In this document: positions 47,583 to 61,367 of the stretch, piece after piece
How positions within the stretch are numbered: the stretch's first letter is position 1
Layout of the letters: each line of letters starts with the position of its first letter
DNA from: Taeniopygia guttata
Lineage: Eukaryota; Chordata; Aves; Passeriformes; Estrildidae
Length of the DNA stretch: 64,000 nt
Assembly: GCF_048771995.1 (NCBI RefSeq)
Contig: NC_133026.1
Location: 92,522,501 to 92,586,500 of the forward strand
Direction: 5' to 3'
Notes under the pieces: generated by a model
Told to the model about the DNA's origin: nothing
Database searches by the model: none
What the model saw: the letters and a program-made list of their open reading frames with translations, nothing else
Translations under genes and position numbers: made by a program

Positions 47583-49863
47583 ATTTAAAGGTTGGGTGTT
47601 GGTTTTGTTTGTTTTTATTTTTTTCTTTCTCAATTGTACCCTATTTATTTTTCTTTAGTAGTTTCTCTGGCACGACTGGATGATAGCAGACCTGTTATAA
47701 AGCTACAGATGTCACAAAAAAGTGACAGATTAGTATTTTTGAGGATACCATTATAGCTGGAACCACTTGAGTAGCATTTGAACTCAACAGGAACTAGCAT
47801 GATTTCCTGAAAGAAGAGAAATAACCAGCAGCACAGACATAAATTGGGGAATAATGAGGCAGACAGTATTTCTACAGAAATGAACCTGAAGGACATCTTC
47901 ACCACTTTCTGAAGTAGAAAGCTGCAATGATAGACAAGGATAAGGGCTGTACCTGCAGGTAACAATGCATTGAGAAATGATGGGTGCATTAGATGAGGTT
48001 GGGTGAAGTAGCTGATCTCTCAGACTCCCACTTCACTTTACAGTTATGCTGTCTGCAGAAGAATGCACTGTCCAGGTAATTTATGGATAGTACTGCCCAT
48101 TCTTGCAGAGCCCTTTCCAGTGACTTATTTCTGCACTGTGCATCCTGGTTCTCTACAGCTGTGGCACTGTGAGCTAAGGAAGCACCTTAGCTGCATTCCT
48201 GCTGCATTCCTCCAGAAAGGCAAAGCACTGGAGTAACAGGAGATTCAACCAAACACTGAAATGCTTGTGGAGAATATTGAGGTTTATATTCTTGGGCTAT
48301 TTAAAATATTTTTTTTTTTCAATAAAGGTGAGAAAACATTTGAAATATACAATAAGACATTGACAAAATGGAGGATCTTCTTGGCTGTAGGAAAACATTT
48401 TAAGAACCAAAACATATCAGAGATATTTGCATGTCTGAACAACTACCTCTAGCCAAGAAAAGTATTTAAAAACTGAGTTTCATTTCCTCTCCACACATCT
48501 TGCATGTACTTGTAGGATTATTTTTAAATGTGTAGTGTTTAGGTCTTGTCTTTGCTTTCTCTTTTCCTTTTCATGTAGTTCTAAATTCTACCTCTTCTGT
48601 TTATATTTCTGCAATTTGACAGGTTACTTGCAGCTTTGTATTATTGTTTGTTCTGAATTTTTTCAACTTTTGGTAAAACAACCATTTTCCTTATACTGTT
48701 TAGTTAATTGTTTTTCAAGTGAAAACTTATTTGATAAGATTTTAATAGTTGATAGGGAAAGTTACCACAGGTAGAATACATATTGTTTTTCAATTAATCT
48801 GCCTCTGCATTAAAAAGGGGATTTTCATATAATATAGCAGAAAAAGTAGTTGCCCTTGGGATTAAAATAAGTAATTGATCTACAATGGAACTGGCAAAAC
48901 CAATTTAAAGACTGAAAACTATGCATGATATAAGAAAAGCCATGAGGAGTACTGCAATTTCATTTATTCCAGGGCATAAATTTCTCCCTCTCTCTTTATT
49001 TTGTTTTTATTTGCCTTTATGATAAATGTTTCTCATGACACAAATCAACTTTGCATAGGCAGTATTACTTTGTAATAGGAAGTTTTGCATTTTATGATGC
49101 TGAGAAAGAGATTTCTAAAATCATGGGACTTGCTTCTACTCACATTTTCAAAATTTATATCATGATTGTTTATGAAGGCAATAAATGACCCTAAGATACC
49201 CCACAAAGTGAGGTAGTTTTTGAATTGGTGTGGAACTTTCTGAAAGTCTCTATTAGGATGTGACCCAATATAGTCTCATGTAAAGAGACTGTAAAGCATT
49301 AAAAAAGTTATATATTCTTCCTTCATGTCTTCCGATGTATTTCTACACAAAGTGCAAATTGTTGGAATTTTAGTAGAATTCCAACAAACCAGACTTAAAG
49401 GAGACTTGCATGTGTTCACTAAGTAATCTGGATATGCACTGACAACCCATTTCAATTTTTTTATTCTATGTGAAATTTTATTTATCAGAATTAATAGAAC
49501 CCAACATAAAGAGTTGTAAGAGCTGTTATAAAAATATTATATTTATTTTCCAATTCTCCTTGTGAAATTTTACAAATAATATTCTGATAGGTCTGAGTTT
49601 TATAGCACATGGACTGTTCTGGAAAATGAAAAATTCAGAAAAACATTTCAATTCTTGCTTCAGCTCTACTTCTGGAATCAATCTTAGGATACAAAAGAAA
49701 TTTCTGAGTGGAAAATAAGTTTGAAGGAAGGAGATAAGACGAACAATAGTATCATCCAAAAAGCAGGAAAGATGAGAAATGGAGGAAGTAGGTTATGGTT
49801 TAGGAATTTACTGATGGGTCTGAGTAGTGAAGCATCAAGTCATATCCCTTTGAAGTGAGATTT

Positions 49864-49902
49864 TTGTTTCATCTTTCATTACATTTTGTTTCATCTTTCA
49901 TT
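49864..49902 (+). repeat. tandem duplication
   Basis: The unit ttgtttcatctttcatt occurs twice within about 40 bases (tttgtttcatctttcattac, then attttgtttcatctttcatt). Confidence 0.8.
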
Positions 49903-51469
49903 TTGTTGTTCTTTCATAAAACAACAAAACCATGCAGAAGTTCCAAGAAAAAAAAGCTTATCTGTGAGGCAATAATTTTGTCAGAAATAAATTCGCCTTT
50001 GTCAGAGAGAAGTTTGCCTTCCAGAAAACAGCTGAGTAAACAAGAAAAAGGAAAGCATTAGAAATACTTTGCTCCTGCATACTCTCACATCAACTAAAAA
50101 GCTGCCATTTTCTCACTCTGTGTCATTTCACGGCCATTGCCACACAAATGTGTTTCCCACAACAATAACTCACTGGTTCTCATGGCTGGGTGAGGTTGTG
50201 ATGCAAAGTTCACATGTTCCCGTGAGCAGGGACTACACTTGGAGGTCAGTGAATGTTCACTCGCCTGTGGAGCAAGAGGCTTCTTGCCACCTGAGCTCTG
50301 TCCTGCTGCTTTCACATTCTATGCCGTATTTTTGTAATTCAGGGTGGTTTTGCTGCATAAGTTTCAGTGTGAATTGCATTCATACTCTACTGCAGCAATC
50401 TGGATTTGGGTTTTATTGTGCTTAGTAATTTGCTGAGTTTGTTTTTCTTAAATATGTGCTATTGGTTAGAACAATTAGCCATCTGTTTTTCTTTCACTCT
50501 TTTATGTGAATAGTAGGTTTTGTCAGTTCCACCATTTAGAAGAGCAATTAATCACTTTAGAAGTAATTGTAATCTTTCTCATTTTGAGAAGTTTTTTTGT
50601 TTAGCTTACACACGATGGAATTTCAAAAATGCCTAATATCAAAAAAGGAAAGGTTTTTGCTTTGCAACAATCTTGGTTAGCATTGTTAGGTAGCAATGTT
50701 TCGTGATGAGACAGCAATAAAATATCTATAATGTAGATAACAAAATTTTTATAAGGAATAGTTTTCCAATTGTCCAGCTACTGCTGATTCATGGCCTGCT
50801 CTTCTCAACAAACTTGAGGAGGGACAATTTTTTCTCTTTGCCTATTAGGATAGGGAAAATACCAAGGAAAGTCTTACTCTGATGATTTTGCAAGAAGAAA
50901 ATCTGCTAGCAATGACCTGAGAAGTGACAAGTCATCAAGAATGACTGTGAAAACTTCAGCACTTCTTCCATCTTGTTCTTCAATAAAAGTAATAAACAGA
51001 GCTAGCAGAATTAAAACCAGAATTTGTTAGAGAAAGGGGGAAATGGTGGGAAATAAGAGAATAAAGTAGATAAAACTAATGCTAGTAATTTAAAGAATTG
51101 AGTAAAGTGATCTCAGAGAACTGAGAAGCATAATGTTGCAGGAGATAAAATAATGTCTGTTTTAAAAAGGGAATAAAGAAGAACTATAAAATGTTATATA
51201 TTGTGCTACACTGTCTGCAAAAATAATCCAGTGAACTATTTTTAAAGATAAGGGAGAAAGAAAATTAAGAGTACTATCGAAATGTATGCACTTAACAGAA
51301 CTCTCCTGATAACATTGAATCAATCAAATTCCCTCCTATGACAGAAGGGCAGAAGGCCTGAGGAAGCTGCAGATATGCATATCCAGACTCTGAATCAAGC
51401 CTTTAAAATATAATCAGTTCTTCTCTGACAGTGTGTCATAAGCAAGTTTTCAGATACCAAAAAGGTAGA

Positions 51470-51890
51470 AATACAGGTGAGGGCAAAACTCAGAACAGCT
51501 GCAGTCCCACTGATGGGCAGGATCAGGTGGGTACGTCTGAACCAAAGGAATTATTATCTGCAGGCTTCCGCCTTCGAGCAGGAGCAGTCAACTGCAGAAA
51601 GACACAGTAAGTGAACAATTGTATTGTGGAAGAGGCGTGGGACATACTAGACCCCTGCAAGCTGAAGATGCATCAGCATCATCCTCTCCTTCCAAGATCA
51701 TACTGCCAGGAAGAAGACTTCTCCTCTACAGCAAATTACACCAAGAACATGATCTGTTATATCCAGCTGTGAGTCTCACACTGCAAGTCACACGTAACAA
51801 AGAGACTTCAAAGTGCCAGCAAAAAAATAATTACAGCTCCGTAAAAAAGTTCCACAAAAGAAGGCTAAAACACAACTGAGCTTCTAGTTC
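51470..51890 (+). other. GC-richer segment with splice-like signals
   Basis: An acceptor-like ttattatctgcag ends at 51565, 43 nt follow that are open in all frames, then an excellent GTAAGTGA donor at 51609. Downstream lies an 86-codon frame without a recognisable domain (51619-51879). It could be part of a noncoding transcript; the coding case is weak because all three frames of the short exon are open. Confidence 0.2.
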
Positions 51891-52299
51891 AGAGCTGCAA
51901 AACTGAATGACACTCCATGTATGTTAAAAAGTCTCCCCATGTCCAAATGGAAAAGGGAAGATGCAGAGGACTTAAATTTAGAGAAGGGATATGTAGCTTA
52001 GACACTAAGAAAAGATTCATAATTTAAAATTTCCTACTTTCACATATATATATATGAGGTGGACATATTCAATAGTTTAGGGGAAAAGTAGTGCAACACT
52101 ACAGATTATTTTCATAACCCTGTTTTCCTTCTCCAGTGCAAATCAATTTAGGCTACACAGCCTAACCTTGCCGATAATATGAGTATAATGAATTAAACAC
52201 TTGTGAGGTGATTTTGAAACAAAAGACAAAGCCCTCTTTCCTGCCACCAGCTATAAAGAGATTTGGAGCAGTGGGTACATGGTTCAGCTGCTTGACAGT

Positions 52300-52790
52300 G
52301 CAGACTGCTCAGGCTAACGAGTTTTAGTTAAGACATTTTTCAGTCTGATTGCCTCGTTTGGAGAATTTGTACGGAAGGACCTCATTAATTCCAGTTTGTT
52401 TGAACCAAGCTCTTTATAACTTTCTAGAAGCATTACCTCACTCTGTCAGTCTCTGGGAACATCTTGACCAGCTTTTGGTCTAATGAGCAATCCTGAAAAT
52501 CGCTATCTGAGCATGAGTGGAGAGAAGAGGTGTGCTGTGCAGATCATCAGGTACAGACATAAGAAAATGCACAGCTGAAGGAAACCTCTGCACTGAGCTG
52601 TTGATGCAGGTGCACTTCTAGGGGTGACTGTTCCCAGAGGATAACCACCTCCTCCCACACCTATGTGTCATCTAATCAGTGCTGGCTAATTGGAGCCTCT
52701 CCATAATCTCATGAACACTTTTTTGCTGCCTGATGGCAAACATCTTAACCAGCTTTTGAGCCTCACTGTTAGGACTTAAAGTGTCTTATA
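52300..52790. promoter_or_regulatory. possible conserved noncoding element
   Basis: A stretch of near-balanced base composition between AT-rich flanks carries ctaatcagtgctggctaattgg, ggtctaatgagcaatcc, a CAGGTG E-box in gatgcaggtgcac and ctcattaattcc. There is no coding frame and no repeat. The motif density suggests regulatory DNA, but conservation was not tested. Confidence 0.27.
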
Positions 52791-55667
52791 TTTAACTGAA
52801 TTCTATAATAAAATATAAATGCTTGGATTTTCTGGGATAGTAAATCAAAAGCAAAAACTTTATTACCTGCTTCCAAACTTGCACAATGCTGATCTCAGGT
52901 ACAGCACAGTATTTGGTCAGAAGTGCTCTGCCATCTCAAGAGGTTTACAGCAGTCGAGAAGCTTATTCCTAAGGAAGATTAACCAGATACAGCAAATTCC
53001 TATACCAGCAAAATGAGATATTAAAGAACCTCAGTGTTCTGTCACTCCAGTATAAATTTCCTTTCTAAACTGTATTTTCATAATGGGGATTTTAGGAGGT
53101 TTCTCCTCTCACAAGTTTGAGGACATTGATGTTGATTTTCATTATGCCCTTCCAAAACCAGAGGAAAGTTCTGCTTTTTTATCTTGCTGGAGATTTTGAT
53201 AATTATATTTTCCAAAAAGGTAGAAAAGGGATGTTTAAATTAAAAGATGATGCCAGCAGCAGAACAATGGGTAGAAACTGGCTGTGACTGAATTTAGGCC
53301 AGAGATTGGAAAGTACTTTGCAATCACCACACAGTGAGATACTGAAACACTTTCCCAGTAGGAGGAAACACATTTCCCCCTTATTTTTAAAAAAAGTGTC
53401 AATAAGATGGTGATTCCTATTAGACAACAAAATTACACTGTCAGTAGGATTTTTTGGTATGTTTTTTCTTATTCTGATTTTCCTAAAATGTGTACTCAGG
53501 AGGGATCAGAAACAAGGTTAAGCAAGGTGTGAGAAACACAGGAGTCTGCAGATAAAAATGTCACTATACACTCTCTGTCATCATTTTCACTCCAACTCCT
53601 GCGGCTCAGTGATTTTTAGGATATCACTCACAGGCAAATCTTTTTCAAAGAACTTCTGTGTGTGCCCCAGAGGAAGTGATGGGCTCTGCTAATCAAGAAC
53701 ATTATTGTGGAGTACGTAAGTTTTGGGTTTTCAAAATAAATTTATTTCAAAATCCCACATGGCTTTCACTCTCAGTTTATTAACAATACCATATAATTCT
53801 AAGGAATGAAAATGAATTTTATAATTATTGGTCTGAACTAACTGGGTTTCAGATGGTTTTTAAAATATATTTATACCACATGATGAAGTGAGCACAGATA
53901 CACTAAACCTGAATCACTGGATAAATATGAGTATGCTCCAACAAGCCAATGGCTCTCCTCCAGATGTATTTAGAAATGCATTCTCTCAAGCTCAATTCTG
54001 TGATTTAAGAGTAATAATGACACAGAGGAAAGCAATAATTATTTAAATTTTTTCACCAGCTTAATGCATTTTCATACTTTCAAACTATATGAGCGCTTAT
54101 CTTTACAGAAAAACCTCAGGCAATTCTTACATTATTTTTAAGAGCAATAATATTGTACATATGAGTGCTTTAAATCAGGCATTTACTTAATTTGCACTGC
54201 TGTTTCAATTTATTTTATGCCTTATTTTGTTGTATTACTAAGATGTAGGTTTCCATGCTGAGCAAAATTTATGCATTTGAAGACAAATATCTATCTTAGG
54301 AAAAGAGAAACAAACTTTAATTTTGATTCTTAAGGTTCTTCAAATAGTGAATGCTAAGCAGAGCTGGGTAATGTTACAGAGATACTTAAAAATATTTTAT
54401 TTTCGGAACCAAAACGAAGAATTTCAGTGGACTGTCAAAATTTTCCTTTAATTGAAAATGCAAGAAAGATGAGATTGGTAGAATAACATAAATAAAGATC
54501 ATATACTTCTAACTTTAAAAAAAAAAATTCACTAAGCACAGGAATATATGAAATTATTATATGAAATATCACAAAGTAAGCCACAATATTAAGTATGAAG
54601 CAAACTAAGCTAGTAAACTACAAGTCTGCTGTAGTTCTGACCCTTTAAATCTCTGGGTTATTCTGTGCTGGCACAGCATGGTGATGAGAAAGAGGCAAGC
54701 AATTACAACTTACTTTAATTCAGAGCAAGTGATTCAGAGTGTGACTGCATACTGATTGTGCAGGTTGTTTAATTTGAAACTTATTTTCTTGGTGAAGAGG
54801 CAAGACATATGGACACTGCTTGAAATTTATGTTACTGAATAAATAAAGCTTCAGAATGAAAACCTGGTTTCTTATGAACCTGTTATTATCCTCAGGTGGT
54901 TAGATGAGTTGCCAAGAGAATTACAGGTTGTTCTGTCATCAGATCAAGACAAAAGAGAAGAAATGAGATTAAGCATATTGCCTTACATACTCGGAAATTT
55001 TGATAGAGTTGGATAATGGAATGAAAAAAAAATTCCACTTCTCAGAAGCATCAGAAGTACCCTAACACAACAAGGTTCTAAGCTCCAGATTTGTCTTCAA
55101 AAAATAAAAACAAGAACATAACTTACTAGCATCTCTATCTTGGTACTGTGAACAAAGCTTGTGTCACAATGAAATAGGAATGTTTACACATCCATCTAGA
55201 ACATATTTTTGACTGTTTTTCCCACAATAAATACTAGCAAGATCTTGCAAAGATAAATCAGCTGGGAATTGTATTTACCAACAGAACACATTGCAGATAT
55301 GTTTTATAATATATATTCAATCTATTTGATATTCAGACTGGTTTTATCTATTTCCAATCAGAGCATGAATCCCAGGAGAGACAGTATAGATGGTGTAAAA
55401 AATAAGTCAATGATATATAAAAAAGCAACAAAGTAGGCTGGGCTAAAATTTGAAAAGCTAACAAAGGACCATGCAGATAGAGGGGAAATCACACTCCTCA
55501 ATGTTAAATAAGCAAATATCAAAATGTTTGTAATTTGCAACCTAAACCTATTTTGTTGCAGGCAGTTTTGTCTGTCTGTTTAACATTTTGAGGCTTTGAG
55601 GAAGGAGGGCATGTTGAAGAACTTTCTAGAAATTTTGCAGAGTTGGTTTATTTGAGGGATTTAGGCT

Positions 55668-55689
55668 TTTTTTTTTTTTTTTTTTTTTC
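55668..55689 (+). repeat. poly-T run
   Basis: About 22 T residues after taggc. No element with a reversed A tail is recognisable on its right side. Confidence 0.85.
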
Positions 55690-56511
55690 CTTGAGGAAGA
55701 TAAAAAGCAAGTGGCTTTCAGATACTGCTACCTCATTCATCCATCTTGCCTCACAGTCTGATGCCTCTAGCATTTCCTTTCACAGACTGCAACACCATTT
55801 TTCTCTTGGAACTATAATTGTCACTTCATTTTTTCAAGTCAACATTAGCTCATTGAAGCTATCTGTAGTCTTGTTCCTTTTCAAAACGAAAGAGTTCTTC
55901 TGTTCTTTCTAATTTCATGGCAGAAAAAAAGTGCATTTTGAGAAGAAATTAATATTTGTATATTTGTAATATTGCATCAATAGCTATTATTCACAATTTC
56001 AAAATCTCAAGGTTTTTCTCAGGAATCATTCCCTGAAAATCCTTTATGTTATTTAACATTTTGTTAATAATGTTAAAATATTTACCAGAAATTATATTCA
56101 TCAGACATTTCAGAAGACTGAGTACATGAAATCACCAATCTTTATGCATTTAGATGGATTCATAAGCAGTTCTACATCACCCAAATGGTCTTAAGAGGAC
56201 ATTAATTTGTTATGAACCACCCTGTGGCAGTATTTGCAAGTAAAACCAAACAGAGCTAAATGAATCCAGGTTTAAAAATTTATTTTTAAGTAATTTTTGC
56301 TTCCCAAATGTTATAATAACTATGTATCAATTCCCCAAGCTGTATGTTCCTACTCTTTGCCCAACATACAATAGGTAAAGAAGGGCTTCAAGAAGTAATT
56401 AAATTCTCCCCTGGTAATTTTGCTGGATTATTATCTGGAGATCTTCATCTGGGAAAATTTCTGATTTTAAATGGTCCTGTTTGGTTTTATAAAATTGAGT
56501 CAAATCATTAT

Positions 56512-56572
56512 TTCTTCTTAGATTTCTTCTTAATTTCTTCTTAATTTCTTAAAGATTTCTTCTTAAATTACT
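56512..56572 (+). repeat. ATTTCTTCTTA slippage repeat
   Basis: The motif atttcttctta recurs at least four times with small changes (agatttcttcttaatttctt and onward). It is a local slippage array. Confidence 0.8.
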
Positions 56573-57844
56573 TTTCAGTATTTTAAAATTAAGTTTGGAG
56601 CATTTAAATTGGTTTTGGATGAAAATATATTGAACAAATTGTGTTTCCCTACTAGTGGTTTTAGAGCTCATGTTTCTTAAAATAGTTTTTTTTTTTGTCA
56701 GCTACACTACTGAGAAATAAAGTAGTGCAGATCACCACTGATACAGATCTTTCTGAGGAATTAGTTATATTGTTTTGTAATAGATCTTTTGGCATGTAAT
56801 TATGGGGAAAAAAAAGAAAAAAGCTATGGAAGTAGTTGCATTTTTCATTTAAAAAAGTAATATAGTATTAATGACTTGTTTCTGATTATTTGTATATGTT
56901 CTTTTAATTTTCATGCTAAAGTAAGCACAGAAATAGATTTTAAACCTGAGGAATTTAAAATATCACTTTTGGAAAGGATCAATATAGAGGCGAAAGAATC
57001 CACATAAATTAGAGACAAATTTTCATTTTTAATTGTAGATAGGTAGGTGGATAGATATATAAATAGATATCTCTGAAAGAGAAGTACTGTCTTCTCAGCT
57101 TTTTGTTTTAAAGAGCACATTGGACATTAAAAAGTTGTTGAAAGAAGTGTGTCATTCCTAGTCCTGATGAAATGAACATTGAAAAGGCAGATATCTACTT
57201 TCATGAGATTTTTATTTCAAATCAATGTGAAAGGATCATTAATTCTTGTCAAAGACTGCCACTTCTGCATGTAATCTTGAAATATTTGCCTAGATATGAT
57301 AGCAGCACAAATCTAAACTACACCATTTGTTCAGACTCTAACCAGTTCAAGCTAGAAAATAAATAAATATTGAAGCAAAGCCTAATCCAGAACTAAACTG
57401 CACATATTTTTGTTTGTTTGCCACCCACAGTTCTCCAAAATAAATTTGTTTTTTTGCACCCAAGTGCAACCAAGCTGAGACGTACCACAGGTGCACAGAT
57501 ATCACACTGCCATCTTATCCACCCTGCTGGATTATCTTTTCCCCCTTGCATATCTAACCAACATACCTGCAAATTGGGACAATTGGATAATAGTCTCCAG
57601 GTTGGTAATTGTAGAAGTGTTTTATAGACATTCTTAAAATTTTAACCTGGCCTCTGTTGCTGCCAATCAAAGCCTAAAAAAGAGTTGAAATAACATTTCA
57701 GTGCTTTAGCATTATTTTTAATTGCCCCCTCTTTCTCTATTTTGTCTTTTCTGGTTGGATTCAATATTGAAATTAATGATAAAATTAATTTGATTTAATC
57801 TGTGCCAGCTTAAACTCACAGTGAACATAAATAAATTTTGGACT

Positions 57845-58047
57845 TCACATCTTCTCATCGCACTTTTCAAACGTATTATCCAGAGATGTGGTGGAGTGTG
57901 CCTCACTGGAGATACTCAAGAACCATCTGGACACAGTCCTGCGCCATGTGCTCTAGGATGACCCTGCTTGAGCAGGGAGGTTGGACCAGATGACCCCAGA
58001 TGGTCCCTTCAAAAATCACCCAGTCTGTGATTCTGTGCTTCTGTGAA
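57845..58047 (+). mobile_element. CR1 LINE fragment with 3' tail
   Basis: The plus strand follows the CR1 3' region: tccagagatgtggtggagtg, ctggagatactcaag, accatctggacacagtcctg, gtgctctaggatgaccctgc, ttgagcagggaggttggacc, agatgaccccagatggtccc and the octamer tail tctgtgattctgtgcttctg. This tail defines the 3' end and the plus orientation. The copy keeps only about 200 bp. Frames on either strand here are relics. Confidence 0.94.
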
Positions 58048-59649
58048 ATGTACAGAACACTCCACTTAGAACTCAAACTTAAAAACATTAAATCAAAGAG
58101 GTGCAAATCTGACATGCATTAAAGTGTCATATGTGTACTTTTTTTGCAGAAGCAGATTGGCCATACTTTGGTAAAGAGAAGGCACAAGGCTTTTGTTTCT
58201 GTGGCCCTATTCCAGGACCATCCAACAACATCTACACTGTGCACTCAAACCACAGTTTATCAGACCTCTTGGAAGGAAGAATTCTGATTTAATAATTCAA
58301 CTAGTCAAAATCTGTGAAATAAAATGTCTTGAATGGACAGAAACTCTACTATCAGTCTTAAAATATATGAAGAACAGCACACATAAAAACCACAGACTAA
58401 CTCTATAAAATTCTAGACACATAAAGTTACTGCATACTCTACCTAAGCCTCTGTATCAATGCAATTTACAGATAATGGCATGTTAAATTATTGCAAGGCT
58501 ATAACATAATGTGCAAAGTGAGAAAAAAATGAAGAAGGAAAAAAAAAGCATGCTAGCTTAAATGGAAAGAACCAAATGGTCTTATCAAATCCCTCTAACT
58601 ACTGAGACAAGCTGTTAAATGTCAAAGTCTTCCGACTTGGCTACCTGCTTCTCATTGTGATGTTTGATGACTCCATTAAATTCCAGCTCCCTGCAAACCA
58701 GACAACAAATCAGTCAAGTCTTGAAAGCCACGTTGTGAGCCTTGTAGAAGAGTAAGCTCATAGCAGTGAACAGAACAGAAAAGCTGCCAGAAGTTGCTAT
58801 GTCCTCCTATAAAGAAACTAACTTCTACTTTCCAACATGATATGAAAACACATTTTGGACATTGATGTTTGTAGTTTAGAATATCTGCTGTCATTCCTTC
58901 TACAATCACTTGGACACCCTAAGTGTATTAACTAATAGGACACACAGTATTTCCATTAAAACATAATAGATATATAACTTCATTTTATTCAGCATTTATT
59001 AAAGTAGTTCTGTTTTGTGTAGATTTCAAAATTATGTGTAATTAACTTGTTGTCTAACCATTACAAACTCTGTAGTTTTATACAGTTTCTTCTCCTAGGC
59101 TTCCTTTGCAATTACTAAGCAGTTTTTTATATGTTACCAAAATGCTAGATTACAAAATTGGATTCCTTTTCTGAAAATATATTTCTGCCATTTTAGTTTC
59201 TCTTGCCATTGGTTATTGTGTGTTCTGATTTTGCTGTTTTACTATCATAGGTATTATCTTAGTTCCTGCTGCAGCTGGGAAGGGGTGTGGCATAACCATT
59301 CTACTGTTACACAAGTCAAGAATTTCTTAACTGAATAGGCTCTAGTTTGGAAATATATATATTTTTTTTTACACTGGAGATGTTTACTAATATTGAGAAG
59401 TGAAAATGTAATAACAAGACACAAAATGGAGGGATTTAACCTTAGTAAGAGAAACTAAAAGCTCCTTTTTTTGCCCTAAAATGAAAAGATTAATTCCAGC
59501 AACAATAAAATAATTTTTATTTAAGCTACACTGTTTTCCTATGAGCCATCAAGAAGGTGGAAATATTTTCTTTTGAATTTTCTGAGAAAGTCCTTATCCT
59601 TATCTAAGGAATATTTTTCTATTATGAAAACACTAAAATGTTGGTGAGT

Positions 59650-59965
59650 GCTGCAAACTGTTGTACAGCCATGGCTATTAATTAGCAAGTAGTTCATTTG
59701 ACAGCTTAATACCTTAAAGTTTTATTTACCACAGAAATTGCTTATCAAATTGCTGTCTGATCGTTAAAAACACTTTGTGATTGCACAGTAGTCTCATTTG
59801 TCATAGGTGGACTTTGTAAACTTGGCAAATTTCAAGTAATTTAAGTTGCTATCATTTGCATTTAAGTTGTCAGTAAGTACTGTTACTGCACATTATTTCT
59901 GCTTAGAGCAAACGACATTCTGTTACACTCCTTAATTTCCAGTCAATTTTAATGAATATAAAAAA
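59650..59965. promoter_or_regulatory. possible enhancer-like conserved element
   Basis: Within 320 bp there are a homeodomain site ATTAATTAG (59677-59685), a TGACAG site of the Meis/TGIF type (59699-59704), a perfect POU octamer ATTTGCAT (59854-59861) and further ATTA cores, in sequence with no coding frame and no repeat similarity. The combination is typical of deeply conserved vertebrate developmental enhancers. The call is motif-based only. Confidence 0.33.
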
Positions 59966-61367
59966 GCATGAAAATATAAATATAAAGCATGATCAAAAAC
60001 CAGTCTTGTAAATGATGACTTATGTGGCTTCGGTCCACCAGAGAAATAGAGATCAGCACAGAGATCAGCTTCTGTGAGTCTAAATTTTAGGGAAAACTGA
60101 GGGAAAGTTTGCTAACTCTTCTTGTAGGAAATGGGCACACCATTTATCCTAACAGTGCTGACACAACCTGCAAGTGTAGCTTAAAAATTAAGGACATGAA
60201 GTTGAGTTACAGCATTCACTACTAATAGGTATCTATAGCCTTTGATCACTGAGTGCCAAGGAAGATGATAGGATACTTCAACTATGGAGAGTATACTTTA
60301 AATATGATGAGAAGCTGATGAAGGGGAAAAAAATTGGAAGCATTTCTCATGTTAATGTCAAAATAAATATTTCTAATATTTTGTTTGTGTCTGAGGAAAA
60401 CATGCCATAGCATATTGCTGACTCTCAAAGTTTCCCTCATGGCAATACATGTGCTCATACAGCTGGAGATGCATCAGGTCAGTTTTATGATTCATTGAAA
60501 AGCTATTTCACTTTGCAGACACAAAATTTAATTTAATTCTTGAAAAACTAGTTTAAATGAACATTATTACTAATGTTTTTTTGGTATTTTTTAACAAAAC
60601 AACACTTGCCCAACTTTACTAAGAGAGAAGTATGTGGCAATCAGTTGAAAAACTGTTTTTATGTTATTTTCTGAATAGCTGGGAAAAGTTTACAAGTCAG
60701 TTAAATTTTCTACAATACCACACAAAGAAAAGCTTACAAACACCACAAACAAGGGTAGATTTTTTCTCTCTATTGCAGCATACTTCAAAAAGCAAGTGAA
60801 CATTAATATGCAAAAAGTTTCAGGGCATGAAGTCTATTGGTAGACAAAGCCTCTGCCACCCAAAATATGCATTGCCTCCTGTTGAGTGGCTTAACCAAAC
60901 CACAGAGGGCATTACAGCCAGTATGTCCTGTTTGCTTTCAATGACATCTCAGAGAAGAAAAAGCAGAAGGTTGTTTTGGGACGACCATGCAGAAATCGTC
61001 ATGTTAAATTGCTATCTTCTTATGAGTTATATTCGAGAAACACAGTGATATACATCTAAAGACATAATTTGCTCTTGCAGCAAATATAAACAGTACAAAG
61101 GGATCTCTTACTATTACTATTGCTTTTTAATAATCACTTAATCATCATCATGTTTAATCATCAAAAATTAATCATGATTCTTTTTCATGAATCACAATCC
61201 AGAAAAGCAATAAGCCCCTGAAACAATATACGTCTTGAACAACAGAAAAAAAAAAAGCTATTATTTATGTAGCTGCTCTTAGTACAAATCAATGATAGAA
61301 AATCATCCTAAATGTCACTGTTCTCATGTCTCTGATGTGCTACAAACTGTTTATGGAGAAGAGTTGT

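Larger units (their letters stand above)
45065..57840. other. long AT-rich unique DNA
   Basis: No transposon consensus is recognised over more than 12 kb, which is unusual only in that it lacks even CR1 scraps. Frames are below 120 codons and without domains. Notable small items are the A/C-rich tract at 47450-47580, a tandem duplication at 49864-49902, a GC-richer segment at 51470-51890 with splice-like signals, a conserved-looking stretch at 52300-52790 and T-rich slippage DNA at 55665-55690 and 56512-56572. Confidence 0.5.

Noticed and set aside
47645..47989. Minus-strand frame of 114 codons
   Set aside because: Hydrophobic, Phe/Ser/Leu-rich translation of A/T-biased DNA with no family resemblance.
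53645..53715. 71-nt stretch between an AG and a GTAAGT donor, open in one frame
   Set aside because: The acceptor tract is mediocre and the frame also runs through the presumed intron; not distinguishable from chance.
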